In this document: positions 1 to 9,396 of the stretch, in pieces | How the letters are laid out: each line of letters opens with the position of its first letter | How positions within the stretch are numbered: position 1 is the first letter of the stretch | Origin: JAVJSD01 sp040219575 | GTDB lineage: Bacteria; Planctomycetota; Planctomycetia; Pirellulales; Pirellulaceae | Assembly (NCBI GenBank): GCA_040219575.1 | Contig: JAVJSD010000016.1 | Span: 1-64,000 of the forward strand | Length of the DNA stretch: 64,000 nucleotides | Reading direction: 5' to 3' | Made by a program: the position numbers and the translations under genes | The notes under the pieces: generated by a model | Seen by the model: the letters and a program-made list of their open reading frames with translations, nothing else | Databases searched by the model: none | What the model was told of the DNA's origin: nothing

Positions 1-335
1 AGGTGACGATGGGTACACGCGCCGCGGACATAGATCGGGTTGCATGCCGATCGACCCATCCCGCCGCCACGCCCATTGGTATCGGACGCCGGCAATGCGC
101 CGGAGACCGCCGCGCGGCGCTGGGACAAGCCCAGCGGCTCAAGGGGAATCGTCATCGCCTTCCGAGCCGCGGGGTTGATCCCGCGCAGGTGACGATGGGT
201 ACACGCGCCGCGGACATAGATCGGGTTGGATGCCGATCGACCCATCCCGCCGCCACGCCCATTGGTATCGGACGCCGAGGACGCGCCCGAGACCGCCGCG
301 CGGCGCTGGGACAAGCCCAGCGGCTCCAGGGGATG
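1..335. repeat. Tandem repeat, 186-bp period, two copies
   Basis: Positions 187-335 repeat positions 1-149 with only a few changes, so one unit is 186 bp and the second copy breaks off just before the dnaE stop codon. Each copy contains a small hairpin (GCTGGG, loop ACAAG, CCCAGC). An open frame runs through the repeat but has no recognisable product. The left copy may continue outside the window. It lies on the 3' side of dnaE and could affect its transcript end, but there is no T-tract. Confidence 0.8.
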
Positions 336-337
336 GA

Positions 338-3300
338 CTACGAGGCGGCCGCTCTGCGGCGGCCGTTGCCGGCGCTGTTGGCTTTGGGCGGCGCCGTGAG
401 GTAGTTGAAGCTCGCGGGGCCGAGCAGGTCGATGATGCGGTTGCGCATCTCGTCGTCGACCGCCACGCGGGTCGAGTTCGACTTGATCAGCACCTTGCGG
501 CCGTCGTCCAACGTCAGCGAGAGGTGCAACTCGCGGTCGCCGGGATAAAACCGCACAATCTCGCGCACCTTGTTCAAGGCGCCCACGCCGTGCAGCGCCT
601 CGTCGATGCGGATCCGCACGCCGACCGTGTACTTCGCGTCGAGTTGGTCCAGCGGAATCAACTCGTTGACCACCAGGTTCGCCTCGTCGCCGCCGCGGCG
701 ATCGAGCACGCCGCGAGCGACCAGGATCGCGTCGGGCACGACCAAGTGGCCCATCTTGGCGTAGTCCTCCGGCCAGAGGATGCAGCGGATCACGCCGGCG
801 GTGTCTTCCAGATCGAAGTTGGCGTACTTGGTGTTCGTGGCGCCGGGGCGAACGCGCTTCACGTGCGCCAGTTTGATCGCCGAGAGCATGCCCCCCAGGA
901 TCACCTCGGCCCGATCCGGCAGGTCGCCGATCTCGTCGGTGGCGTGCGAACAAAACGAGCGCAGCTTCCGCTCGTGTTCGGCCAACGGGTGGCTGGTGAG
1001 ATAGAAGCCGAGCACCTCCTTCTCCATCGTCAGCTTTTCCTTCTCCTCCCACTCGGGAATATCCGGCAGTTCGACCTTCACTTCTTCCTCTTCGTCGTCG
1101 CCGAAACCGTCGAACAGGCTCTTCTGCCCGGCGCGGCGATCGGCCAAGGCGGAAGCGCCGGACTGAATCGCCCGATCGATGATGGCCGTCAACTGCGAAC
1201 GGCGGGCGCCGAAGGAGTCGAACGCGCCGGCTTTGATCAGCGTTTCAATCGTCGACCGGTTGCAGGCCGAGGTCTCCACGCGCTCGCAGAAATCGAACAG
1301 ATCGAGGAACGGGCCGTCGGCGTTGCGGGCGGCGGAGATCGCTTCCGCCGCCGAACCGCCGCAGCCCTTGACCGCCGAGAGGCCGAACATAATTTTTCCG
1401 TCGGCCACGGTGAAATCGATATCGCTGCTGTTGACGTCGGGCGGCACGACCGTGATGCCCATCCGTTCGCAGTCTTCCAGGTGCTCGACCAGCGAGTCCT
1501 TGCGTTTGAAGTTGCGGCCGGGAATGTCGCCCGAGAGCAAGGCCGCCATGAACTCGACCTTGTAATGCGCCTTGAGGTAGGCGGTCTGGTAGGCAATCAG
1601 GGCGTAGGCGGTGGAGTGCGACTTGTTGAAGCCGTAGCCGGCGAACTTGGTGATCATCACCCAGAATTCGTCGGCCTCCTTCTTGCTGAGGCCGCGTTCG
1701 ACGGCCCCCTTGAGGAACTCCTCGCGGTTCGTGTCGATGATCGACTGCTTCTTCTTGCTGATGGCCTTGATGCAGGTGTACGCCTTGGCCAACGGGATGC
1801 CGCCCAGGCGGTTCAGGATCCGCATCACCTGCTCCTGGTAGACCATCACCCCGTGCGTTTCCTCGAGCACGTCCTGCAGGATCTGGTTTTTGTACTCCGC
1901 CTGCTTGCGGCCATGCTTGACGTTCACGTACTCGTCGACCATGCCGCCTTCCAGCGGACCGGGGCGATACAGCGCCGCGGTGGCGATGATGTCGTGGAAG
2001 CGGTCGGGCTTCATCTTCTGCAGCAGGTCGCGGATGCCGCCGCTTTCGAGCTGGAAGACGCCCTTGGTCTCGCCGCGGCAGAGCAGCGCGTAGGTTTCGT
2101 CGTCGTCGAGCGGGAACTTGAGCGGATCGATCCGCTCGCCGGTGGTCTGCTCGATGATGTCGACCGCCTTGCGCAGGATGGTCAGGTTCCGCAGGCCGAG
2201 AAAGTCCATCTTCAGCAGGCCGGCGTCCTCGACGTCGTTCATCGACCACTGGGTGATGATGTCGGTCTTGCCGGAGACGCGGCCCAGCGGCACGTACTCG
2301 GTGAGCGGCTGATCGGCGATCACCACCGCGGCGGCGTGCGTGCCGACGTTCCGCGCCAGGCCTTCGATCTTGCGGGCCAGGTCGAGCAGTTCGCGGATCT
2401 CGCCGTCGGTCTCGTAGGCCTTCTTCAGGTCCTCGGCCGTCTCGAGCGCCTTGTCGAGCGTGATGCCGAGTTGCTCGGGCACCATGTTGGTGACTTCGTT
2501 GACGCGGGTCAGCGGAATGCCGAGCGCGCGGCCGACGTCTTTGATCGCCGCCCGGGCGGCCAGCGTGCCGAAGGTGCCGATCTGGGCGACCATGTCCTCG
2601 CCGTATTTGTCTTTCACGTAGCGAATGATCGCGCCGCGTTGCTCTTTGCAGAAGTCGATGTCGATATCCGGCGCCTCCAGCCGGTTCTCGTCGAGGAACC
2701 GCTCGAACAGCAGATCGTACTCCAGCGGGCAGACATGGCTGAGGTACAGCGCGTAGCAGACAATCGCGCCGACGCCGCTGCCGCGGGCGGTGGCGGGAAT
2801 TCCCTTCTCGCGGGCCTCGCGGACGAAGTCCCACACGATGAGGAAGTAATTGGGGAAGCCCAGCCTGTTGATCACGCCCAGCTCGCGATCGAGACGATCC
2901 ATCACTTCCTGCGACAGTTCCCCGTCGATCAGACGTTCGGGATTGCCTTCGTAGCGCTCCTTCAGGCCCTCGATGCACAGTTCGCGCAGCAGTTCGTCGG
3001 CGGTCTTCTGCGGCGGCAGCGCGAAGTTGGGGAAGTGACGCTTGCCGAGTTCAAGATCGATGTCGACGCGGTCGGCGATTTCCTGGCTGCGGGCGACGGC
3101 GTCTTCCAGCCGCGGGAAGTGCGCGTACATCTCTTGCGGGCTGCGGAGGTAGAAAGTGTTCCCCTCCATCTTCATGCGGCTGGTGTCGGTGCGGAACTTG
3201 CCCGTGTTGATGCACAGCATCACGTCCTGGGCTTCGGCGTCTTCCTGATCGACATAGTGGCAATCGCTGGTGGCGACCAGCGGCAGGCCCATCCGCTTGG

Positions 3301-3904
3301 CCAGGTCGACGGCGCCTTCGAGCTGGATGCGCTGGGCGTCGATGCCGTTATTCATGATCTCGACGTAGTAGCGATCGCCGAACACGTTGTGAAACCAGCC
3401 GGCGACCTCCATCGCTTCTTTCATCTCGCTTTCGTCGCCGCCGTACCCGGCCAGAATCTTGCGGCTGAACTCGCTCGACAGGCAGCCGCTGAGGCAGATG
3501 ATGCCCTCGCTGTGCGCTTCGAGGATTTCCTTGTCGATTCGCGGCTTGAAATAAAAGCCCTCCAGCGAGGCGGCCGAGGCGAGCTTGATCAGGTTCTTGA
3601 AACCGGTGCGGTTCTGGGCCAGTAACGTGAGGTGGTAGCTGGCCTCCTTCATGCTGCCGGCGTCTTTCTCGAACCGGCTGCCGGGAGCGATGTAGGCCTC
3701 GTAACCGAGGATCGGATTGATCCCCTCGCTCTTGCACTTGCGATAGAACTGCAGCGCCCCGTGCAGATTGCCGTGATCGGTGAGCGCCAGGGCGTTCATG
3801 CCGTGGTCTTTGGCCCGCTGCACGAGGCGGCCGATGGTGCTGGCCCCGTCGAGCAGGCTGTAATGGCTGTGGCAATGCAGATGCGCGAAAGGTTGCGTGG
3901 TCAT
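338..3904 (-). CDS. dnaE: DNA polymerase III subunit alpha (DnaE)
   Basis: Catalytic subunit of the replicative DNA polymerase III holoenzyme, acting at the fork. The N-terminal PHP domain opens with HLHCHSHYSLLDG (residue 8 on). The polymerase active-site segment reads PDIDIDF with Asp413, Asp415 and Asp417. The fingers and C-terminal OB-fold regions follow, giving 1188 aa, normal for DnaE. It is DnaE rather than PolC because no proofreading exonuclease is inserted. I chose the ATG at 3904 (MTTQPFAHLH). The frame stays open to 4006, but that extension has no family similarity and overlaps the promoter at 3978-4006. It appears monocistronic. A long open frame on the opposite strand (230-3625) is a GC-driven shadow. 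Confidence 0.98.
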   Translation of the reverse strand: MTTQPFAHLHCHSHYSLLDGASTIGRLVQRAKDHGMNALALTDHGNLHGALQFYRKCKSEGINPILGYEAYIAPGSRFEKDAGSMKEASYHLTLLAQNRTGFKNLIKLASAASLEGFYFKPRIDKEILEAHSEGIICLSGCLSSEFSRKILAGYGGDESEMKEAMEVAGWFHNVFGDRYYVEIMNNGIDAQRIQLEGAVDLAKRMGLPLVATSDCHYVDQEDAEAQDVMLCINTGKFRTDTSRMKMEGNTFYLRSPQEMYAHFPRLEDAVARSQEIADRVDIDLELGKRHFPNFALPPQKTADELLRELCIEGLKERYEGNPERLIDGELSQEVMDRLDRELGVINRLGFPNYFLIVWDFVREAREKGIPATARGSGVGAIVCYALYLSHVCPLEYDLLFERFLDENRLEAPDIDIDFCKEQRGAIIRYVKDKYGEDMVAQIGTFGTLAARAAIKDVGRALGIPLTRVNEVTNMVPEQLGITLDKALETAEDLKKAYETDGEIRELLDLARKIEGLARNVGTHAAAVVIADQPLTEYVPLGRVSGKTDIITQWSMNDVEDAGLLKMDFLGLRNLTILRKAVDIIEQTTGERIDPLKFPLDDDETYALLCRGETKGVFQLESGGIRDLLQKMKPDRFHDIIATAALYRPGPLEGGMVDEYVNVKHGRKQAEYKNQILQDVLEETHGVMVYQEQVMRILNRLGGIPLAKAYTCIKAISKKKQSIIDTNREEFLKGAVERGLSKKEADEFWVMITKFAGYGFNKSHSTAYALIAYQTAYLKAHYKVEFMAALLSGDIPGRNFKRKDSLVEHLEDCERMGITVVPPDVNSSDIDFTVADGKIMFGLSAVKGCGGSAAEAISAARNADGPFLDLFDFCERVETSACNRSTIETLIKAGAFDSFGARRSQLTAIIDRAIQSGASALADRRAGQKSLFDGFGDDEEEEVKVELPDIPEWEEKEKLTMEKEVLGFYLTSHPLAEHERKLRSFCSHATDEIGDLPDRAEVILGGMLSAIKLAHVKRVRPGATNTKYANFDLEDTAGVIRCILWPEDYAKMGHLVVPDAILVARGVLDRRGGDEANLVVNELIPLDQLDAKYTVGVRIRIDEALHGVGALNKVREIVRFYPGDRELHLSLTLDDGRKVLIKSNSTRVAVDDEMRNRIIDLLGPASFNYLTAPPKANSAGNGRRRAAAS

Positions 3905-3930
3905 CCGTGATCCGATCGTTTTGATAAGGC

Positions 3931-3945
3931 CCCTTGTAACAAGGG
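3931..3945. promoter_or_regulatory. Perfect dyad in the dnaE leader
   Basis: CCCTTGT-A-ACAAGGG is a perfect 7-bp inverted repeat located between the proposed -10 box and the dnaE start. It could be an operator or a small leader hairpin. No regulator binding site of this form is known to me, so the role is open. Confidence 0.4.
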
Positions 3946-3977
3946 ACCGGGGTTCGCTTGAGCTGCCGATTTCAGCG

Positions 3978-4006
3978 ATTGTAAGATAGTTTGCAGAGAG
4001 CGCCAA
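3978..4006 (-). promoter_or_regulatory. Candidate dnaE promoter
   Basis: Read on the minus strand: TTGGCG (4006-4001), a 17-bp spacer, and TACAAT (3983-3978). This is a good sigma-70-type match, 74 bp upstream of the dnaE ATG. Confidence 0.5.
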
Positions 4007-4076
4007 AGCGTTGGCGGGAAGTCGGGCGGCTAAACGTTGCGCCGCCGTGAGTTACGTCTCGAAAGGGGAATCCGCG

Positions 4077-4895
4077 ATGTCGACGGTATCGTGCCCCCAT
4101 TGCCACACCACCATTTCCGTCGCCGGTTTTTCGCCGGGGCAGATGGTGGCCTGTGGGCAATGCGGCAAGGCCTTGCAGATTCCCGCGGCGGAAGTTCCGC
4201 TGGCTTCGCCCGCCGCGCCGCAGGCCCGACCGATGGGCATGCCGCCGCTTCCAACGCCGAGGGTCGCTTCGCCCGCGCCGGTTCCCCAGTACGCACCGTC
4301 AACCGGCCCACCGAGCGTTCCGCAACTCGCTCCGCCGGCGCCGTTCGTGGCCGGTGAAGAGCCGAAAAGTACGTATGTGCCGCCGCGGCGAAAGCGATCG
4401 AGTCCGGTCGTCACCATGTTGGTCGCAATTCTCGTGACCGGCGTGCTCGTCGGCGGCGGCTTGTGGATTGGTGTTGTCTTCCTATCGCAAACCAAGCTGC
4501 CCGAGGCCGAGACGCCGACGGCGCAGCGCCGACAAGGCGAGAACAGCAAGAAGCAAGTCGGCGGACGCGTGCGGCTGGAGTCGTCGGGATACAAACCCGA
4601 GGGGCCGCAACTCGACATCACGCGTTCGCAGTTTCGCGATCAGGTGGAAGCGATGCCGTACTTCTACGACACCAATCGAGCGCTGCGTTGCTTTTATTCG
4701 GGGCAGAAGTTCGTCGACGCCTTCGGCCGGCCCCATCGCGTGCGACCGCTGGGCGAGGACGTCGGCTACTACTGGAACTGCCGCGACGGCACGCTGAAAG
4801 TCGTCTGCCCGGCGAGCACCCTGACGCTCGAAAACCGCAATTCGCCCGACGGTTCCGCGCTGATCGTCTACCGCATCGACGACGAGTTCTACTAA
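4077..4895 (+). CDS. Zinc-ribbon single-pass membrane protein, function unknown
   Basis: A 272-aa protein with an N-terminal zinc ribbon (CPHCHT then CGQCGK), a Pro/Ala-rich linker of about 70 residues, one membrane segment (VTMLVAILVTGVLVGGGLW) and an extracytoplasmic domain of about 130 residues with no family I recognise. The ATG at 4077 is preceded by a GAAAGGGGA ribosome site, while the upstream codons to 4011 have none. The same layout of zinc ribbon, Pro-rich linker and membrane helix opens the serine protease at 54148. The gene stands alone and divergently from dnaE. The ribbon probably faces the cytoplasm; no catalytic motif is visible. Confidence 0.8.
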   Translation: MSTVSCPHCHTTISVAGFSPGQMVACGQCGKALQIPAAEVPLASPAAPQARPMGMPPLPTPRVASPAPVPQYAPSTGPPSVPQLAPPAPFVAGEEPKSTYVPPRRKRSSPVVTMLVAILVTGVLVGGGLWIGVVFLSQTKLPEAETPTAQRRQGENSKKQVGGRVRLESSGYKPEGPQLDITRSQFRDQVEAMPYFYDTNRALRCFYSGQKFVDAFGRPHRVRPLGEDVGYYWNCRDGTLKVVCPASTLTLENRNSPDGSALIVYRIDDEFY

Positions 4896-4924
4896 GCTCC
4901 GTCTGGAAGCGCCGCAAATTATTG

Positions 4925-4986
4925 GTAGCGGAACTCGTGAGAGTTCCTCTTTTCAATGCCTTCGGAAGTCTCACGACTTCCGCTAC
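4925..4986. repeat. REP-like element A, copy 1 (double palindrome)
   Basis: Begins GTAGCGGAACTC and ends GACTTCCGCTAC. Each half is a perfect 7-bp stem with a 4-base loop (GGAACTC/GAGTTCC-type and GGAAGTC/GACTTCC), and the whole is framed by GTAGC and GCTAC. It lies between two convergent genes, just after the stop at 4895. Confidence 0.85.
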
Positions 4987-5044
4987 GAAGTTTTTGAAGC
5001 CAACGCAGCTATTTCGGCTGCTGCGTGGCGCGGTTGGAAATGTT

Positions 5045-6625
5045 TCACGGCGATTCGTTGGTCCACGCTTGCAGCAAGGCCATCACTTCCGATCGGTGCT
5101 CCTTAAAGCCTGGTCCCTGTCCGTTGCGGACCATCGCAACGACCAGATGCTTTGCGGGATTGATCGCCAGCAGGGTGCCGCAACCGCCGCCGTGGCCGTA
5201 GCTGCCTGGTCCGAGGTGTTGGCTGGCGTCTTTCAGTCCGATGCCGTACTCCATCTCCAAAGCGGGAAAGTACGGCTTGAGCGGCTTGGGCAGGATCGCG
5301 GCGTGCGCTCTTTCGGAGAACACCTCCCAGGGGCCATACTTGCCGCGGTTGTCGAGCAACACACCGATCCGCGCCATGCTTTCCGCGGAGAAGCCGGTTC
5401 CTCCCGGCCATATGTTGTGGATGCCCAGCGGGGCGAACAAGTCTCGCTCCATCGCATCCCAGTAGTTTCTGCCTCGCAGCAGTTCCAGCGCCCGGACCGA
5501 CAAGATGACGCCGACGACGCCGTACCGATGCCTGGCCCCCGGCGCCCATTCGCGCGGGCAATGAGCGATCAGGCTCTCGTGCCAGGTGTGAAAATAGAAC
5601 AGTCGCCGAAAGGCGAGCTCCCAGGGGAAATGGATGCCGGTGGCGTGAACGTGGCCGGCGCGGAAGGTGAGGTTGCGGTCGCGCGGAGAATCGAAATCCG
5701 GCAGGTGCTTGCCGATCGGTTCATCGAGTTGCAGGTGACCGCGGTCGAGATACGTGGCAAGTTGCAGTCCGATCAGGGGTTTCATGGCCGAGTCCAGCCG
5801 CATGGGCGTGTCGACGGTGACCTCTTCGCCATCCACTTCGCCGTACCCTCGGGCCAGCACAATGACTCCCTTGTGGGCGATCACCACGGCCATCGGTTCG
5901 CGGGAGTGCGCGTACCATTGGTCGAGCTTGCTTTCGATCTCCCGGACCTGAGACTCACTGAAGCCCGTCTGCTGCAGCGGCGCCTTCCGCAACGTGGGAG
6001 CGGGGTCTCCCAGCAATCGCCGCGGCGTGACTGTCACCAGGGGCTGATGGTCGAGGCCCATCAGCTTGCGCTTGAGCCGCACATGCTCGGTAGCGTTCTG
6101 CATTTGCCATTGGCCCGGGCGCACGGGACCTGCCGGGCGATCCGCGTCCAACAACGCAGCCAGCTCGACAGCGCCCTCTTCCGTCGTTCGCCAACGACCC
6201 ACCAACGCGTCGACCTCCTCGCGCGGGTGACCTGCGGCCGCCTCTTCCGCGAGCCTTTTCAGATTCACATCCTTCTCGACGCAGCAGCAGGTCATCGCGC
6301 GCCGAAGCGGTGGACCGGCGGGGACGGGCGCTTCGCCGTAGGCGTAGTAGCGCCCCGGTTCGCTTGCGACGTCGACCTCTTCCAGCCGTTCGTTGAACCA
6401 GCGGGTGGGAATCGCGGGGTCGTCGATCACCGTCGCCACCAGCTCCGGATGCTCCCAGACAAGTTGGGGGAGCTTTTGTCCTTGTCGGAGCACGAATCCT
6501 TCCGGCGGCGAAAACTGTTGCTCACCAAAGTGCTCTCGGAGTTCCGACTCGGAAGAGTCGGCGAGGACCGCCGTCGCCGTGACGAGAACCATGGCTGTGG
6601 TCAACAACCAATGATGGTGACCCAT
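5045..6625 (-). CDS. Secreted serine beta-lactamase-family hydrolase
   Basis: A 526-aa exported protein (signal peptide ending VLADS near residue 23) with a C-terminal domain of the class C beta-lactamase/penicillin-binding family (PF00144). The nucleophile motif SxxK is Ser279-Ala-Met-Lys282, and a late HGGG-C-GT segment matches the KTG-equivalent strand. The usual YxN motif is not intact: the expected Tyr-Ser-Asn reads Tyr-Gly-Val. Residues 30-240 are an N-terminal extension with no family I know. Such planctomycete proteins are more often esterases or peptidases than resistance enzymes. The stop is 37 bp from the next gene upstream, so the two could be co-transcribed. Confidence 0.85.
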   Translation of the reverse strand: MGHHHWLLTTAMVLVTATAVLADSSESELREHFGEQQFSPPEGFVLRQGQKLPQLVWEHPELVATVIDDPAIPTRWFNERLEEVDVASEPGRYYAYGEAPVPAGPPLRRAMTCCCVEKDVNLKRLAEEAAAGHPREEVDALVGRWRTTEEGAVELAALLDADRPAGPVRPGQWQMQNATEHVRLKRKLMGLDHQPLVTVTPRRLLGDPAPTLRKAPLQQTGFSESQVREIESKLDQWYAHSREPMAVVIAHKGVIVLARGYGEVDGEEVTVDTPMRLDSAMKPLIGLQLATYLDRGHLQLDEPIGKHLPDFDSPRDRNLTFRAGHVHATGIHFPWELAFRRLFYFHTWHESLIAHCPREWAPGARHRYGVVGVILSVRALELLRGRNYWDAMERDLFAPLGIHNIWPGGTGFSAESMARIGVLLDNRGKYGPWEVFSERAHAAILPKPLKPYFPALEMEYGIGLKDASQHLGPGSYGHGGGCGTLLAINPAKHLVVAMVRNGQGPGFKEHRSEVMALLQAWTNESP

Positions 6626-6662
6626 GAGAGATTCCTCGTGCGCGTCGGGTGGCTGCTGCTCG

Positions 6663-7592
6663 CTATTTCAGCGGCAGACGGTACGCGGCGGCGGCGTTCT
6701 TCCAGTAAAAATGTTCGCGGGCGTCCTGGCCCTTGGGGCTGATGAACTGGTCGACCAGTTGGAGGAAGCTGGCGTAGCTGCCGGTGTGTTTGGTGACGGG
6801 CCAGTTGCTGCCATAGATCAGACGTTCCTCGCCGAAAGCTTGCCACAGCACGTCGAGCACCGACCGATAGTGCTGGAGATCTTGCGGAGCGGGCTGCCGC
6901 ACGGAGCGTTGGTAGAGCCCCGAGATCTTGCAGGAGACATTCTTGTTCGCGGCGAGGCGCTCGACGGCCGCGATCCACTCGGGACTGGGCGGCCGTCCGT
7001 CGAAGTCGTATCCGAGGCAGTGGTTCACGACGATGCGGAGACTGGGAATGGCGCGGGCCACGCGATCGATCGTTTCGACGCCCGGGACGCCGCCGCCGTT
7101 GGTGAGGTAGTCCATCGTCAGATCGTGCCTGGCGAGGACGCGGAGATTCGCGAGCACGCGCCGGTCGGAATAATCGATCGGTTTCGGGCCGCGGGGGCGC
7201 ACGCCGACGAACCGCTTGTCGTTCTTCAGCCGCCGGACCTGTAGTTCGAAGTCGTCGCGGGCGACGTCGACATTGCCGACCAGACCGAGATAGAAGTCGT
7301 CACCGGCGACCTGATCCAGCACCCATTGATTGTCGTCGAGGTGGTCGCTGGCCTCGACGATCACGACGCCGGTCACTCCCGCGGCCTTGGCGAGTCGGGA
7401 GTACTCGGCCGGCAGATGCGGTTTGTACAGCACCTTGTCGTCGCTGGGCGGCCACCGCATCTCGATATCGCGGGTGGTGTCGTAGAGGTGGATGTGCGTG
7501 TCGATCCGATGCTTCACCGGCTTGGGATCCTCCGCCCAGGCGGAGAGCGCGGCGAGCGAGAGCGCCAACAGGAAGGAGAGAATTCGCGTCAT
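6663..7592 (-). CDS. Exported amidohydrolase-2 family protein (lactonase-like)
   Basis: A 309-aa TIM-barrel metal hydrolase of the amidohydrolase-related family (PF04909, which includes L-fuconolactonases and decarboxylases). A signal peptide (MTRILSFLLALSLAALSAWA) precedes the metal-binding HIH motif (His33, His35). Typical later elements are the VNHCLG strand and YGSNWP near the C terminus, the latter characteristic of fuconolactonase-like members. The ATG at 7592 starts the signal peptide; the frame is open to 7718 but with no signal-like sequence. The substrate cannot be told from sequence. It lies 37 bp upstream of the beta-lactamase-family gene on the same strand. Confidence 0.88.
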   Translation of the reverse strand: MTRILSFLLALSLAALSAWAEDPKPVKHRIDTHIHLYDTTRDIEMRWPPSDDKVLYKPHLPAEYSRLAKAAGVTGVVIVEASDHLDDNQWVLDQVAGDDFYLGLVGNVDVARDDFELQVRRLKNDKRFVGVRPRGPKPIDYSDRRVLANLRVLARHDLTMDYLTNGGGVPGVETIDRVARAIPSLRIVVNHCLGYDFDGRPPSPEWIAAVERLAANKNVSCKISGLYQRSVRQPAPQDLQHYRSVLDVLWQAFGEERLIYGSNWPVTKHTGSYASFLQLVDQFISPKGQDAREHFYWKNAAAAYRLPLK

Positions 7593-7854
7593 GGTGTCGA
7601 TCGATTGGCGTGAGCGTCGATTGGCGTGAGCATTGGGGAGTAGAAGACCGCCAATGTTATCACGCCCGATATCTCGTCGCCACTTTCGCGCGCTGTACTC
7701 TCGGCGTCCCCGGTGCACGCTGTGGTGAAGGGCAATCCTTCGTGATCTTGGTAGTGATCCTGCTGGACGTAGAAACCGCGAAGGACGAGAAGAGCACGAA
7801 GGGGCAGACGCCCGAGCGTGGGACGACTGCGCCGGCCGGCGCCGATCGTAGAAT

Positions 7855-8961
7855 TCAATCCCCCCGCCCCAACAACTCCGCCATCGCCCGGCCGAGGGCG
7901 CTGCCGACTTCCATGTAGGTTTCGGCGTTGTGGTTGTAGTGATAGCCGGCGCCGGTGGGAGAGACTTCTTTGTCTCGCCAGAAGGGTCGGGCGTCGATGG
8001 TTTTCACGTTTCCCTTGAATTCGGGATATTTGCCCGTCTCGCCGCTGACGGCCAGCTGCGCCTCGGCGACGGTCAGGCCGTCGCCGCTGAGTTGGTCGCC
8101 GCCGAAGGCGATGGTCGCCAGCACGAATTTAGCATGGGGCGCGTCGAAGTCTTTGCGGAGCGTCTTGATGAAACGCACCAGGTTCTGTTCGTAACGGCTG
8201 GCGTGCGCGGCGTTCTGGTCCTTGTGACCCTGCCAGAAAACGAAACCGGCCACTTCGTAGCCCTGCCCCTGGTAGCCGGGGTAGTACTTTTCCAGGTTCT
8301 CGAGCACGGCCTTGGCATGGGCCGTGTCGGCATCGTACTGCCGGCCCGCGTACCACTTGACCTCCTTCTTGGGCTCGCCCTCGACCCACGACCCGGGATT
8401 GTCTTTGTAGCCGGCGTATGTCTTGCCCTCGAATTCGAACCGCTCGCTGCCCGGGGGAAGCAGGTCCCACCCCAGGCTGCGGTTGCCGATGCAAGCCTTA
8501 AGGATCAGAACCGGTTCTTCGTGGAGGTGGCCCATGACGTGGCCGAAGGCCAGCTCCGGACCGATATGCCCCTTCTTCACGGTCAACCACTCGTTTTTCA
8601 TGTCGGCGAACTGCGTCATATCGCGGAAGTCCACGCCGCGTTTGTCCATGACATGCACGTTGCGCACATCCTTCCGCTCGGTCCAATTGCCGGCGTCGTC
8701 CACCAGGTAGGGATACTTTCCCTCCTTCTTCACCAGATGCGAAAGTGTGCCGCTTTGCTCCTCGGGGTCGATTCGGCCGAAGCCCAGCATGTTCGACTGC
8801 CCCAGCAGGATGAACACCTGCACCGGCTTGCTCATCTCCGCGGGCTTGCCATCCGGGTCGGGCAGTTGATCGGGAAGCTCGGCGGCCATCAGCGGCAAGG
8901 CGGCCAATACCAGCAGGAAGACGAAGCGAGGGACGAATTGCAGTCGGTTGTGGCAGTGCAT
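7855..8961 (-). CDS. Sialate O-acetylesterase/SASA-domain carbohydrate esterase
   Basis: A 368-aa secreted esterase of the SASA family (PF03629, carbohydrate esterase family 6). A signal peptide (residues 1-27) is followed by the nucleophile block ILLGQSNMLG with Ser56. A later block FVFWQGHKDQN corresponds to the WxQGE-type block, and the C-terminal His/Asp region is present. Likely role: removing acetyl groups from polysaccharide in the periplasm or outside the cell, consistent with the neighbouring secreted hydrolases. The start is the ATG at 8961; the frame is open to 9033 but the signal peptide begins at 8961. Confidence 0.88.
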   Translation of the reverse strand: MHCHNRLQFVPRFVFLLVLAALPLMAAELPDQLPDPDGKPAEMSKPVQVFILLGQSNMLGFGRIDPEEQSGTLSHLVKKEGKYPYLVDDAGNWTERKDVRNVHVMDKRGVDFRDMTQFADMKNEWLTVKKGHIGPELAFGHVMGHLHEEPVLILKACIGNRSLGWDLLPPGSERFEFEGKTYAGYKDNPGSWVEGEPKKEVKWYAGRQYDADTAHAKAVLENLEKYYPGYQGQGYEVAGFVFWQGHKDQNAAHASRYEQNLVRFIKTLRKDFDAPHAKFVLATIAFGGDQLSGDGLTVAEAQLAVSGETGKYPEFKGNVKTIDARPFWRDKEVSPTGAGYHYNHNAETYMEVGSALGRAMAELLGRGD

Positions 8962-9047
8962 GGAAGATCTCGGTTGCGAGGGTGCGCGCTTCGCCGCGAT
9001 CGGCGCGAAAGGTCTCGCCGACGCGGGCGGCATTGGTACGTATTTCT

Positions 9048-9224
9048 TTACTGTAGCGGTCGAACAACCTCAGCCTGATTCGGCGATAAGGACAGAACTG
9101 TGGACATCGACGAGGACAGGCGGTTGCAGCATGCGAGCTTTCGGCCTCGGCGCCGCGACGGCGTGAGGGCGACGAATTTGGCGGCAAACGCGAGCGCCAG
9201 GATGAAGGATAGGGTCCGTATCAT
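9048..9224 (-). pseudogene. Small ORF with a signal peptide, possible gene remnant
   Basis: A 58-aa frame in the 435-bp gap between the esterase gene and ptsI. It starts MIRTLSFILALAFAA, a close match to the signal peptide of the amidohydrolase at 6663-7592 (MTRILSFLLALSLAA). After residue 20 the sequence turns into a basic, unstructured tail and stops. I read it as the 5' end of a decayed exported-protein gene, but a genuine small secreted peptide is not excluded. Nothing else is seen in 8962-9396. Confidence 0.3.
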
Positions 9225-9396
9225 GCATCCATCGATTCGATGGGGAACGTTGAAGAAGGAGTACCCGCCATCTTATCCACACCGAATTTGCGCAGCCAGT
9301 TGCGTGGGCCGTTTTGCGAGTGAATTGCGGGCGGAGACTCGCCCGAGGACGCAGTTGCTTGCCCACGGTGCTTGGAAACCCGCCTCAACCGCCGCG

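Noticed and set aside
3..404. Plus-strand frame of 133 codons through the tandem repeat
   Set aside because: It only translates the duplicated 186-bp unit and runs into dnaE; no start signal.
230..3625. Very long open frame (1131 codons) on the plus strand
   Set aside because: It is antisense to dnaE, which has clear motifs; its translation is His/Gln/Val/Leu-rich without any domain, as expected of the opposite strand of a high-GC gene.
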